A stretch of DNA of 64,000 nucleotides from assembly GCF_965229315.1 (NCBI RefSeq), contig NZ_CBDDJA010000002.1, forward strand, positions 2,790,001 to 2,854,000, in the 5' to 3' direction. The notes below the pieces were generated by a model. That model was not told the origin of the DNA, searched no databases, and saw nothing but the letters and a program-made list of their open reading frames with translations. This DNA is from Pelomonas sp965229315. GTDB lineage: Bacteria > Pseudomonadota > Gammaproteobacteria > Burkholderiales > Burkholderiaceae_C. A program made the translations under genes and the position numbers. Positions 46,811 through 55,368 of this stretch are shown in pieces. Every line of letters starts with the position of its first letter. Within the stretch, counting starts at the first letter, position 1.

Positions 46811-49474
46811 TCAGAAGAAGTAGGTGTACATGGCGCGCAGGGTGCGGCCGAACAGGGGCCGGCTCACACCTCGATTGGTGGCGCCGTTGGGGCCTTTCAG
46901 GTCGACAAACACCGGATCGCCCTCAGTGAACGAGAGTCGATTGGTGATGTTGGACACGTGGAACTGGAACGCGCTGTTCTTGTTGAAGTCCCAGATGAAG
47001 CCGCCGTCCAGGTGGTAGTACGCGGGGTAAAGGGTGACGTTGACGTCCTGGGATTCCGAGTACCGGCTGCCGAAATAGGTGTACTTGGCGTAGGGCTTGA
47101 AGGGCAGGCCGGTGTAGGGCTTCAGGTCCCAGGTTGCCTGGACGTTTGCCATGACGTTGGCCAGCCGTCGCGGACGGCGACCGTCCTCGCCGATCTGCTC
47201 GAAGGTATAGCCGGTGACGACATCGTTGACCCGGATCTCCTTCACGGTGCGGTAGTTGGCGTCCACGACCTTGGGGTCCTGCACGACGCCAGTGAACCGC
47301 AGTTCCAGGCCTTTCACGGCACGCGGGCGCCAGGCGGCCTCCACCTCCAGCCCGATGTTCTGGATGCCACGGCGGTAGAACTCGCGGACCAGTGGGCAGC
47401 TGTTGATGTCGACGATGGTGCCGGCGGGTGTGCACTGCGGCGACGTGAAGTCGCGGTAGTCGACGTACTGGTCGCGCGGGCTGAACTTGTTGTAGAAGAG
47501 AGCGATCTGGGTGTCCCAGGTATCGGCGTAGAAGCGCGTGCCCGTCTCGTACTGCATGATCTTCTCGACCTTGCTGCCGGGAGCCGTGGGGTCGAACTGG
47601 AGCTGGTTCAACTGCTCCAGGCTCGGCAGCCGGAACGAGCTCGAGACCAGGCCGTAGACCGCGAGGCTAGAGCTGACCGAGTAGTTGGCGCCGACCGACC
47701 AGCCTGTTGCGCTGACCTTGGAGTTCAGATACTGGTTGGCACCGGGCAGCAGTACTTCGTTGTCGGCGATGGTGTCAGCGGTGCTCCCCGGGACCACACT
47801 TGCAGGCGTCAGGTTGGTGGTCTGGTCACGCACGTTGTAGATGACGTTGGCGCGCTGCGTCTGGTGACGCACACCGACGTCCAGCTTGAGGCGTCGATTG
47901 AGCGTTTCCCAGTGGTCCTGCAGGTAGATGGCCTCGCCCTTGACCTTGGTGTCGGCCAGGTAGCCGTTGAAGCCCAGACGCATGACGCCACCTGACGTGA
48001 CGCTCGGCCCCACGGGAGTTCCTGCGGCGTCGATGGCACGAAGCTCGACGAGCTCCGGATGGTCGTTCATCGTCGACACCAACAGCGACTGCTGGAAGTT
48101 CTGCTTGTTGGAGTACTCGGTGAAGTAGGCGCCCAAGGTGACCTGGTGCTCGCCTAGCAGGTTCAGCGTCTTGCCCAGCTTCAGGTCGACCGAGGTGCTC
48201 TTGGCGTCGGTGGTCGTGATGAACGGGATCAGGTAGTTGAGATAGGTGCTGTCGGCGACGCGTGCGCCGCCGTTCAGGCCGTATGCCGCCACGCCCACAG
48301 CGCCTTGGTAGAAGGCGCCGAAGCGTAGGACGTCGTTGTTGAACCGCGCGTTGTTGAAGCGTGCCGCGGTGGTCGTGTCGTTGCCCGTGAAGAGGCCGTT
48401 GAAGCCACTGCTGCCGGAGGTGTGGCGCACGCCACCATCGAAGGTCCAGCCCGACTCGAACTCGTGGCTGAGCTTGGCGGTGTAGATGTTGAAGTTGGGG
48501 TGGATGCCGTCCGCGACGTCCACCTGACGCTGGCCGTACTCGCCGAGCATCGTGAACTTGCGGTTGGAAGGCGACGCCACCGTGCCGTGGGCGAAGTCGA
48601 TGCCGAGCGGCCATACCGCATCCATGTCGATGCGGACCGGGTTGGCCGCCGTGCCAGGCTGGGTGATGGCTGGCACCTGGAAGGGCACGTTCTGATAGAA
48701 GGCCGTGCGGTCGTTGATCTTCAGTGCATGCAGCTGCACTTCGGTCATGCCGTCGTCGGTGCGGTAGACGAGATTTCCACGCACCTGGCCGCCCTTGTCT
48801 GCGGTGTAGCCGGTATCACGCAGCCCATCCGAGGTCCGGTAGAAGCCGCCGACCGCAAAGGTCAGGTTCTTGTTGATGGGCCCCGAGAGGAAGAAGTCGT
48901 TACGCAGAAAGTTGTAGTCGGCGACTTCGAGCTTGTAGCCACCCTCAAGCGTCTGGCCGCCCGTGCGGGTGATGTGGTTGACCGTCGCACCCAGGCCATT
49001 CGAGTAGAGGATGCCGCCCGTGCCGCCCTTCACCACTTCGACCCGCTTGGTCATCAGGTCAAAGCGCGCCGCCACGTCGTTATTCATGAACGGCACCTCG
49101 GGCTCTTCAAACCAAGGCAGGCCGTCAATCAACTGCGGCGCGTAGCGGTAACCTCCGGTGACGGGCAGACCGCGCACGGTGATGTTGTTGCTCGCCTCGC
49201 CTGCCGTGCTGCCCTCGGCAAAGATGCCAGGGACGTTCTGCAGCAGGTCGGCCGTGCTGATCGGCGCCAGTTTGCGGATCTCTTCAGCCGAGATCGTGTT
49301 GATGGTGTTGGTCGAGTCCTTCTTCTGCGTCTTCTTGACGCTGCCCGTGACCACCACGTCGTTCAGGCGCTGAACGTCCGTATCGGCTTGCGTCGCTGGC
49401 GCCTGCTGAGCGAAAGCGGCTTGAACGGAGAGCGCCAGGGGCAACAGGCGCAACGCGCCTCTCTTGAATCTCAT
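46811..49474 (-). CDS. TonB-dependent receptor for fructan oligosaccharides
   Basis: 887 residues from ATG 49474, with a TAGGAGA ribosome-binding site 6-12 bases upstream. Signal peptide ends A-A-F-A-Q. The plug includes the TonB-box-like D-V-V-V-T-G-S and L-Q-N-V-P-G-I-F; the barrel ends M-Y-T-Y-F-F, an outer-membrane C-terminus. Placement between a GH32 enzyme gene and the module lipoprotein gene, under the shared operator, indicates uptake of fructo-oligosaccharides across the outer membrane. The upstream GH32 gene ends 126 bases before. Confidence 0.9.
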   Translation of the reverse strand: MRFKRGALRLLPLALSVQAAFAQQAPATQADTDVQRLNDVVVTGSVKKTQKKDSTNTINTISAEEIRKLAPISTADLLQNVPGIFAEGSTAGEASNNITVRGLPVTGGYRYAPQLIDGLPWFEEPEVPFMNNDVAARFDLMTKRVEVVKGGTGGILYSNGLGATVNHITRTGGQTLEGGYKLEVADYNFLRNDFFLSGPINKNLTFAVGGFYRTSDGLRDTGYTADKGGQVRGNLVYRTDDGMTEVQLHALKINDRTAFYQNVPFQVPAITQPGTAANPVRIDMDAVWPLGIDFAHGTVASPSNRKFTMLGEYGQRQVDVADGIHPNFNIYTAKLSHEFESGWTFDGGVRHTSGSSGFNGLFTGNDTTTAARFNNARFNNDVLRFGAFYQGAVGVAAYGLNGGARVADSTYLNYLIPFITTTDAKSTSVDLKLGKTLNLLGEHQVTLGAYFTEYSNKQNFQQSLLVSTMNDHPELVELRAIDAAGTPVGPSVTSGGVMRLGFNGYLADTKVKGEAIYLQDHWETLNRRLKLDVGVRHQTQRANVIYNVRDQTTNLTPASVVPGSTADTIADNEVLLPGANQYLNSKVSATGWSVGANYSVSSSLAVYGLVSSSFRLPSLEQLNQLQFDPTAPGSKVEKIMQYETGTRFYADTWDTQIALFYNKFSPRDQYVDYRDFTSPQCTPAGTIVDINSCPLVREFYRRGIQNIGLEVEAAWRPRAVKGLELRFTGVVQDPKVVDANYRTVKEIRVNDVVTGYTFEQIGEDGRRPRRLANVMANVQATWDLKPYTGLPFKPYAKYTYFGSRYSESQDVNVTLYPAYYHLDGGFIWDFNKNSAFQFHVSNITNRLSFTEGDPVFVDLKGPNGATNRGVSRPLFGRTLRAMYTYFF

Positions 49475-49600
49475 CGTCTGTCTCCTACTTTGTAATGTTT
49501 GGCGCTTCGGACCTTGCGAACCTTCGTTCTGGTCGCGCCGAATGCCACGTCTGGAAAAACAACCTTCGAGGCCCGCCGCTTGCGCGAGCCCGTGAGCCAA

Positions 49601-51913
49601 CTACTTCGGCAATCGCAGCGGCCAGAGGTTCACCGTCGCCAGCAAAGGTTTCGCTGCGTCGGAACCAATTCGTATCTCTGTGCTGCTCGGCAGCGACGGG
49701 TAGCTGCGCAGCGAGTAAGCGGCCGCGTCATTGATGAACACCTCGACCGTCGAGCCATCGACAAAAACTCGCAGCCGCTGCATGGCCCCGAACGCTTCGG
49801 CTGAGTAATTTCCGCGCAGGACTTGTGGCCCCTCGCCGTCTGCGGACAAGGTGGATTTCGACTTGTCGACGACCACTGCGCCCTTGGCAGGGTCGAAGCT
49901 CAGCCGCGTGAACTCCTGGCCGTCGGGTGACGCCAGTACGTCCAGGTGGATCGGGCCGGCTGCCGGCTGCTCGTCGTCTAGTTCGATCAGCAACTCGTAA
50001 GCCCGATGGCCCGCATGAAGTAGCTGCGGCGCGCGCCCAATCGCGACGGCTGAGCGGTCGATGGCCGGTCCTGCGCGGAGCGCTGCCAGTTCGGGCGCAG
50101 GTGCTTGACCAAGCGTCCGCCGGTCCTTCATCAGCGTCCACGTGCGCGGAAGGCTGAAGGTGTGCGCCCACCCGGCGCGCTGCTGGGCCAGCGGCGTGCG
50201 CCGTTCGTCGACGATGCCGATCGCGCGGAGACTGCCATCTGCCGCACGGCCGACTGTGGGTGCGAGATGGCCCGGAACCAGGTCCAGTGGCTGCGGAGTC
50301 CGGAAGAACGGCTTGAAGGTGCCACCCGACCAGGTGCCAGTCCAATAGACCGCCCGAGTGCTCGGCTCACCGTACTTGCTGACCTTGCCGCCGATGGGGT
50401 TCACCACCAGGATCGAGACCTCATCGGACAGGCGCTCGAATACGGGCATCTCCCAGATCTCGGAGCCGATATCGAGCATGCGATAGGCAGGCTCCATGAA
50501 CTTCTGCCGGGGCTGCCAGCGGGCACCCTTCTCTGCGGCCTCAAGGACGTAGTACATGAGGCCGCCACCGCTCTCAAGCGCGGCGCCGATGATCATGTGC
50601 CAGGTGTTCCCTTCCTTCCAAAGGAACGGATCACGGATGTCCTTGGCTCCTCGCGAGTTCACGATGGGCCCCTGCTTCTTCCACTGCTTCAGCTGCGGGT
50701 CCTCGCTGATCGCCATCGCAACACCCGGGTTGCTGGCAGCGAGCCGGTCACCGTGATTGACGCTCGTGTAGAACGCGAAAGCCTTGCCGCCATCAGCAAT
50801 GACATGCCCGGACCAGATGCCCTTCATGTCGAAGCCGAAGTCGTCGCTTTGCAGTTCAGGAGCCAGCGCGTCCTGGTGGTTCTCCCACTCCAGCAGGTCG
50901 CGACTCGACATGTGCCCCCAGTGCATCAATGTCTTGAACGGCCCATTCGGCGTGCGCTGGTAGAACAAGTGCCAGGTGTCCCCGATGCGGATCAGGCCAT
51001 GTGGCTCATTGGTCCAGTTCGCCGGCGGCAATGCGTGGACGCGGGGACGCAGGGGGTCTGTCGCGAATCTGCTGTCGGGAACGACCAAGGACGCCGCAGC
51101 GTCAGGGATCTCCGAAGGCCTGGGCAGCAGCGCACGCTGCTCGTCGCTGAGCGCCTCCGGGTAGACAGCCACCAGGTCGAAGGCGCCGTTCAGGCGATTG
51201 ATCGTGAAATCGAGGATCTTGGTGTCAGTGGGCGCCGTCGCCAGCCGCAACGGCGCTTGTGCCAGACGCAAGGACATGCCTGGCTCGCCGCGTGCTGCAC
51301 CGACGACCTTCTCGTCCTGGAGCAACGAAGCTGCACCAGAGGCCGGATCGACGGTGGCAACCACATGGACCCAGCGTCCCAACGGAAACTTTGCCTTGGC
51401 CTTGGCCAATAGCGGCCCGGCTGACGTGGCCACCTTGAAGCCCCAGCGGCCGTACGTGTCGATGAACAGGTCGAAGCCCTTGTCACCGGCGGCCTGCTGA
51501 ACGAAGGACGAGGGAACCAGATCCTTCACCGGCACTTCCAGGTCCGACGGATAGCTCTCCAGCGCGACCCAGAAAGAGATCGTCAAGCCCTTGCGCGGCT
51601 CCAAGACCACGTTGGCCTCGGCATAGCTGGAGAAGCCGTCTGTGCGCCATGCGTCGCCGAGGACTCCCGGCACGACGTCCGGCGCCGGAAATTGCGTCCT
51701 GATCTGCAGCCCGCTCGACCGCCCGCCCGTTGAGATCGCATCGAAGTCCGCATGAACGACAGGAGCGGGCAGCGAGGCCGCCGTAGCGCAGGTAGCAAGG
51801 GCGGCCAACGCCGCCAGGAGCGCGCGCGGTGCGCGGCTTATCGATTGAGGCAACGACGAACCACTACCGCCCTCTTGAGCGGCTAATCTCCAGACAGCGC
51901 CAAATGTGCTCAT
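49601..51913 (-). CDS. Exported GH32-type enzyme with N-terminal LamG-like domain and Glu at the nucleophile position
   Basis: 770 residues from ATG 51913. Signal peptide A-L-L-A-A-L-A-A-L-A-T-C-A-T-A-A; LamG-like domain (about 60-235, L-T-I-S-F-W-V-A-L-E-S-Y); five-bladed GH32 propeller (about 290-600) and C-terminal GH32C sandwich (V-F-V-D-G-S-T-V-E-V-F). The usual W-M-N-D-P-N-G is W-T-N-E303-P-H-G, so Glu replaces the nucleophile Asp. I-R-D-P-F-L-W and W-E488-M-P are intact. The longer upstream frame would run across an operator. First gene of the operon. Confidence 0.87.
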   Translation of the reverse strand: MSTFGAVWRLAAQEGGSGSSLPQSISRAPRALLAALAALATCATAASLPAPVVHADFDAISTGGRSSGLQIRTQFPAPDVVPGVLGDAWRTDGFSSYAEANVVLEPRKGLTISFWVALESYPSDLEVPVKDLVPSSFVQQAAGDKGFDLFIDTYGRWGFKVATSAGPLLAKAKAKFPLGRWVHVVATVDPASGAASLLQDEKVVGAARGEPGMSLRLAQAPLRLATAPTDTKILDFTINRLNGAFDLVAVYPEALSDEQRALLPRPSEIPDAAASLVVPDSRFATDPLRPRVHALPPANWTNEPHGLIRIGDTWHLFYQRTPNGPFKTLMHWGHMSSRDLLEWENHQDALAPELQSDDFGFDMKGIWSGHVIADGGKAFAFYTSVNHGDRLAASNPGVAMAISEDPQLKQWKKQGPIVNSRGAKDIRDPFLWKEGNTWHMIIGAALESGGGLMYYVLEAAEKGARWQPRQKFMEPAYRMLDIGSEIWEMPVFERLSDEVSILVVNPIGGKVSKYGEPSTRAVYWTGTWSGGTFKPFFRTPQPLDLVPGHLAPTVGRAADGSLRAIGIVDERRTPLAQQRAGWAHTFSLPRTWTLMKDRRTLGQAPAPELAALRAGPAIDRSAVAIGRAPQLLHAGHRAYELLIELDDEQPAAGPIHLDVLASPDGQEFTRLSFDPAKGAVVVDKSKSTLSADGEGPQVLRGNYSAEAFGAMQRLRVFVDGSTVEVFINDAAAYSLRSYPSLPSSTEIRIGSDAAKPLLATVNLWPLRLPK

Positions 51914-51948
51914 GAACTGGCCCTTGCATGCAAGGTAGCAATCAGACC

Positions 51949-51970
51949 AAATGGCAATCGATAGACATTT
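51949..51970 (-). promoter_or_regulatory. LacI-type operator ahead of the GH32-receptor-lipoprotein operon
   Basis: Near-perfect palindrome around ATCGAT (51957-51962): AAATGGCA-ATCGAT-AGACATTT, 36 bases before the GH32 start, where a repressor would block the promoter or early elongation. Confidence 0.8.
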
Positions 51971-52084
51971 TTGACGAGCGGAGATCGAGCATTGGCAAAG
52001 AAGTGACAAACATGGCTGCGGCGCAGTCCGAACAGCTGCTGGCGAGCCTTCTGGCAACCAACCTCACTACAGCCTGAAGAAGTC

Positions 52085-52155
52085 TTGACCATCGATAGCC
52101 ATTTGTCGCAAGTGAAGAGCCCTTGCGGGACCAAAATGTCTATCGATGGTAGTTT
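52085..52155. promoter_or_regulatory. Two further operator copies upstream of the GH32 operon
   Basis: Centres at ATCGAT 52091-52096 (TTGACCATCGATAGCCATTT) and 52142-52147 (ATGTCTATCGATGGTAG). They are 51 bases apart from each other, and about 130 and 185 bases from the promoter-proximal site, which suggests DNA looping. Confidence 0.75.
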
Positions 52156-52477
52156 CGTTCGCGTGACGCGTCGTCGGTATTTCCCCCAAGATGCTCTGAC
52201 TAAGCTGCGTCGGCTGCTCAGGCTGCGGCCGGCGGTCCAGAAATGCCCCCGCGGGGATGCGGACGATACCTGCCGTATGAAGCTGGCGAGACCTGTCGCT
52301 GACCGCGCGCAGAGTTGGCCCCTTCCGTCCCAAGCTCGATCTCCTCGGAAGGGCAGGTCCAGGAGGTTCAGCGGTCATTCGGCCCCCGGATCGTCGAGTG
52401 ACAGGTGCTGGCGGCAGCTGTCGTTGGTCCGCCGAAACTCAGTGGCAGCGGCCAGCCTCCTACCGCCACCGGATCAA

Positions 52478-52502
52478 TTTCGGCTTTGGGCACGAAGCTG
52501 CC
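52478..52502 (-). repeat. Intergenic repeat family, copy D (partial)
   Basis: Reverse strand reads GGGCAGCTTCGTGCCCAAAG-CCGAA, identical to copy C over about 22 bases; the rest of the element has diverged or is missing. Confidence 0.6.
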
Positions 52503-53032
52503 CTACGGACGCCGGCCGCGAGCGTCAGTTGCCGCTGCAGAGCCTACGTACCGCTCCGTTTATCTCCTGGCCTCCGCCGGGTGCTCATGGTGACTGGATT
52601 GCGTGCTCATCGCGCCGGCCTGGATGCTGACGACCACTGGAATACGCAACGGGCGATGGAGCGTCCCCCGAAGCGCTTTCGAAACGCCGCCACGCATCGA
52701 GTTCGTAGCGCTGCACTGGAACATGGATCCGGAGGCTGCAGCCGCCCCGGTCGTGATGACGATCGACGAGCTAGAGCATGAAGTGGCCTCGCTCCAACAT
52801 CTCGCGGGCGAGTATTTCAGGCCGACGAGAAAGTACGAGAGGTGGGCGACCGCTCGTCCAGCATGAAACCTGACTGCACGCCGGCAGCCAAGCCCACGTG
52901 GTCGTGCTGCTGTCACACAGCTCGTGACCAAGGCGCCGCGCCGCCACGTGGTGGCAATTTGCCCTCGAATCCCGCAGTCCCAGGTCGTCCAGCGAGACCT
53001 ACGCTCCAGTGAACACATCCAAAGGAGCCACC

Positions 53033-53263
53033 ATGGACCACCCAGAGTTGCAAGCTACTGCGTCGGAACTCACTTCCGACCCGTCAGACACCTTGAGGCT
53101 GCCGAAGGTTCGGCAGCGCACTGGTCTTGGCCGCTCGACAATCTACCGCCTGATCGCCCAGGGCCGATTCCCGAGTGCCGTGCAACTGGCGCCTCGGGCC
53201 GTCGGCTGGCACAAGGCCGATATCGACGCCTGGCTCGAAGCCAGGCCGAAGGCGGCTCAGTGA
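53033..53263 (+). CDS. AlpA-family DNA-binding protein
   Basis: 76 residues. Helix-turn-helix L-R-L-P-K-V-R-Q-R-T-G-L-G-R-S-T-I-Y-R-L-I-A-Q-G-R-F-P, then W-H-K-A-D-I-D-A-W-L, the standard AlpA/excisionase-like layout. AlpA proteins regulate integrase or excision genes of integrated elements; no integrase remains here. ATG 53033 follows AAAGGAG; GTG 53009 is an alternative. Its end overlaps the end of the convergent gene by 7 bases. Confidence 0.85.
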   Translation: MDHPELQATASELTSDPSDTLRLPKVRQRTGLGRSTIYRLIAQGRFPSAVQLAPRAVGWHKADIDAWLEARPKAAQ

Positions 53264-53574
53264 GAGGCGGCTGACACCCACAGGGCCAGCTTCATCACAA
53301 CGCCGCACAAAAGCAGCAGTGCGATAGCGCGCACCACCCACCAGGTGGTGAACCAATACCGATGGTTGGTGAATAGAGCGCCAGACAGCCTGTAAAGCGC
53401 AAACAACACGGCAACGAACGTCACCATGCTGCTGCCTTTTCCTAGGTCGGGAATCTGGTGCACGAGGATCGCCCAGCCGAGCGGCCAGACCACTGCGTCT
53501 ATCGAAGCAAGCAAACGGCGCCCCGGCCAATAGGGCACGTCCGGACGCGGCTCTCGCTGCACGAAGACGATCAT
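53257..53574 (-). CDS. Small membrane protein of unknown function
   Basis: 105 residues from ATG 53574, which follows GGGGAG. Three predicted membrane segments: A-V-V-W-P-L-G-W-A-I-L-V, F-V-A-V-L-F-A-L-Y-R-L and V-R-A-I-A-L-L-L-L-C-G-V-V. I do not recognise a family. The position beside an AlpA gene suggests mobile-element cargo. Confidence 0.6.
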   Translation of the reverse strand: MIVFVQREPRPDVPYWPGRRLLASIDAVVWPLGWAILVHQIPDLGKGSSMVTFVAVLFALYRLSGALFTNHRYWFTTWWVVRAIALLLLCGVVMKLALWVSAASH

Positions 53575-53991
53575 GCTGTTCTCCCCATTTGGCACATGAA
53601 CTCATAACGCGCTGACGCAATGGAACCACCAGAGCGCTCCGGATAGGGACAACATGGAAACAGTTCGTAAATCCGCGGCACGCCAATCGGCTCCCTTTCA
53701 CATTGGACGAACGAGCGCGGAAGTTTTCTGAATGAATTTCTTCCGTGAAAACCCTATCGTCTCGACCAACCGAACGAGACGACCAGACAAACGTTCGGTC
53801 GCACCGAAGCGATGGGGCGTTGAGAGACATAGACAAATGCCAGCGCTGCAACGTCGCAACGGTTCGGTCCACGTGACGCGTGCCTAGACACGGCAGCGAC
53901 AACGTTCTGCAATTCGTCCCGGGGCATTTCACACGCTGCCGCAATCGCGACACAGAGCGAATTGCATCCCGGCGTCCGAAAGGAGAAGGAG
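53575..53991. other. 417-base gap between divergent genes
   Basis: No gene recognised. An inverted repeat CCGAACG-N15-CGTTCGG (53770-53798) and a nearby GGTTCGGTCC could be regulator sites for the divergent genes. Confidence 0.4.
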
Positions 53992-54426
53992 ATGGACTCA
54001 GACGACATCGCCACCAGCAGCGGCTCTCGGCGCAGCGCCGCATTTCGTGCACTTCACCGCAAGCTCGATCCCATCGACGGTCCGAGAACTCTTGGAGCAA
54101 AGCGGCTCGCGCTACGCGAGCAGCGACACCGACAGGCTGTCGCCGACTGGCATGTGGGCCTCTTCAAGACCGGTAGCCAAGGAACCTGCGTCCTCATCTC
54201 CTGCAGCGGCACTGTCGCGTTTGCCATCGCCAAGACGCCGACAGGCTTGTTCATCGAGAAGCGCTGCTGCCCACCCACAGGGCCTCGGACCTCGCACGCC
54301 ATGCTCTTCGAGGACAGATCGACATTCGACCGATGGTGCGACGTCGAGCCCACGCGCTTCGACGATCCACTGCTGTGTGATCTCCTGCGCCGCCGCGGTC
54401 ATGACATCTTTGCCGGACACGGCTGA
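53992..54426 (+). CDS. Hypothetical protein of the mobile-element remnant
   Basis: 144 residues from ATG 53992, preceded by AAGGAGAAGG. It is basic at the N-terminus, with S-C-S-G-T-V-A-F-A-I and R-W-C-D-V in the middle. No family recognised and no membrane segment. It is the first of four rightward genes that overlap or nearly touch, implying one transcript. Confidence 0.6.
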   Translation: MDSDDIATSSGSRRSAAFRALHRKLDPIDGPRTLGAKRLALREQRHRQAVADWHVGLFKTGSQGTCVLISCSGTVAFAIAKTPTGLFIEKRCCPPTGPRTSHAMLFEDRSTFDRWCDVEPTRFDDPLLCDLLRRRGHDIFAGHG

Positions 54427-54730
54427 TCTGATCGGCCAGAAGTCGCTGCACACGTACGCGCACTCGCTGGGGGTGCTTCACCTCCTTCCAGACATCGCCA
54501 AGGCAGCCAGCGAGCAGGCTGCGGTCGAATTGTTCTGGCGCGCGGTGCGCACGTTGGGGGCCGACGCTGGTGTGTTCGTCAGCGCGATCAAGGAAGAAGC
54601 CGCCCGGATGTCCATCCGGTCGCTGCTCGCCTGCGATCCGCGATGGGCCCACGCCCCGAGTTCGAGCTCACCTGTTCCTGAAGGAGACCCGCCATGCAAG
54701 CGACCGTCCTGCTCACGCCCGTCATGCTGA
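54401..54730 (+). CDS. Hypothetical helical protein
   Basis: 109 residues. It overlaps the preceding gene by 26 bases and the following one by 37 bases. The body is helical (I-A-K-A-A-S-E-Q-A-A-V-E-L-F-W-R-A-V) and ends in a Ser/Pro/Cys tail that is antisense-like and may not be real. No clear ribosome-binding site, so support is modest. Confidence 0.45.
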   Translation: MTSLPDTADLIGQKSLHTYAHSLGVLHLLPDIAKAASEQAAVELFWRAVRTLGADAGVFVSAIKEEAARMSIRSLLACDPRWAHAPSSSSPVPEGDPPCKRPSCSRPSC

Positions 54731-55350
54731 CGCTCGCCCTGCTGGCGTCCTGCAGCTCGCCGCCCAAGCCGCCGTCGGTCGATGAATCCGGCAAGCGCCC
54801 CGTTAACTCGGCAGTGACCGTGGAGCTGCAGGTCTGCAAGCACGAGCTGCAGAACACGCGCCTGCTGGCCACGGAGGCCACACGCCTGGCGGACTCCACA
54901 GCTACCACGCTGGCCAGCATCTCGGCCCGCCAGCAGGCGCTGCTCAGCCTGCAAGCGGCAGACGGGACGCCACCTCAAGCCAAGCTCGCACAGGGCAACA
55001 CTATCTACACGGTGCGCTTCGCCTACGGCAGCTCCCGCGTCGACATCCCCGCGGATGCAGCGCAGCTGCTGGTGGCCGAAGCCAAGTCGGCACCGCTGGT
55101 GATCCTGCGCGGCCGCACCGACGGGCAGACCGACACGCTGGCCGAGAGCCGCATCGCCCGCGACCGGGCGAATGCCGTGCGCGACTACCTGGTCACCGCC
55201 GGCGTCGACGCCGCGCGCATCCGCGCGACCCACCAACCCACGGGCGACCCGGTGGCCGACAACGGCAGCAGCAGCGGCCAGGCGCTAAACCGCCGCGTCG
55301 AGATCGAGATCTACCGCGTCGCGCCCGTCGCGCTCACCGCCAACCGCTGA
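54694..55350 (+). CDS. OmpA-family lipoprotein
   Basis: 218 residues. Lipobox L-L-A-S-C near residue 20, a short coiled coil (about 45-95, containing A-S-I-S-A-R-Q-Q-A-L), and a C-terminal OmpA-like peptidoglycan-binding domain (about 105-210) with F-A-Y-G-S-S-R-V, R-G-R-T-D-G and A-R-D-R-A-N-A-V-R-D-Y-L and N-R-R-V-E-I. AAGGAGA precedes the start. Similar lipoproteins accompany conjugation genes of integrative elements, which fits the neighbouring LPD7-like protein. Confidence 0.82.
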   Translation: MQATVLLTPVMLTLALLASCSSPPKPPSVDESGKRPVNSAVTVELQVCKHELQNTRLLATEATRLADSTATTLASISARQQALLSLQAADGTPPQAKLAQGNTIYTVRFAYGSSRVDIPADAAQLLVAEAKSAPLVILRGRTDGQTDTLAESRIARDRANAVRDYLVTAGVDAARIRATHQPTGDPVADNGSSSGQALNRRVEIEIYRVAPVALTANR

Positions 55351-55368
55351 TCACCCCAGGAGATCGCC

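Larger units (their letters stand above)
51914..53032. other. 1.1-kb non-coding stretch with three operators, repeat copy D and a possible att remnant
   Basis: The operators lie at 51949-52155. A short open frame 52603-52866 has no recognisable homology, and its context (repeat-rich, no ribosome-binding site) makes it doubtful. A 16/17 match to the 3' part of tRNA-Pro is at 52965-52981. Confidence 0.6.

Noticed and set aside
52603..52866. Short open frame in the gap right of the fructan locus
   Set aside because: No ribosome-binding site, no recognisable domain, and located in repeat-bearing DNA; not listed as a gene.
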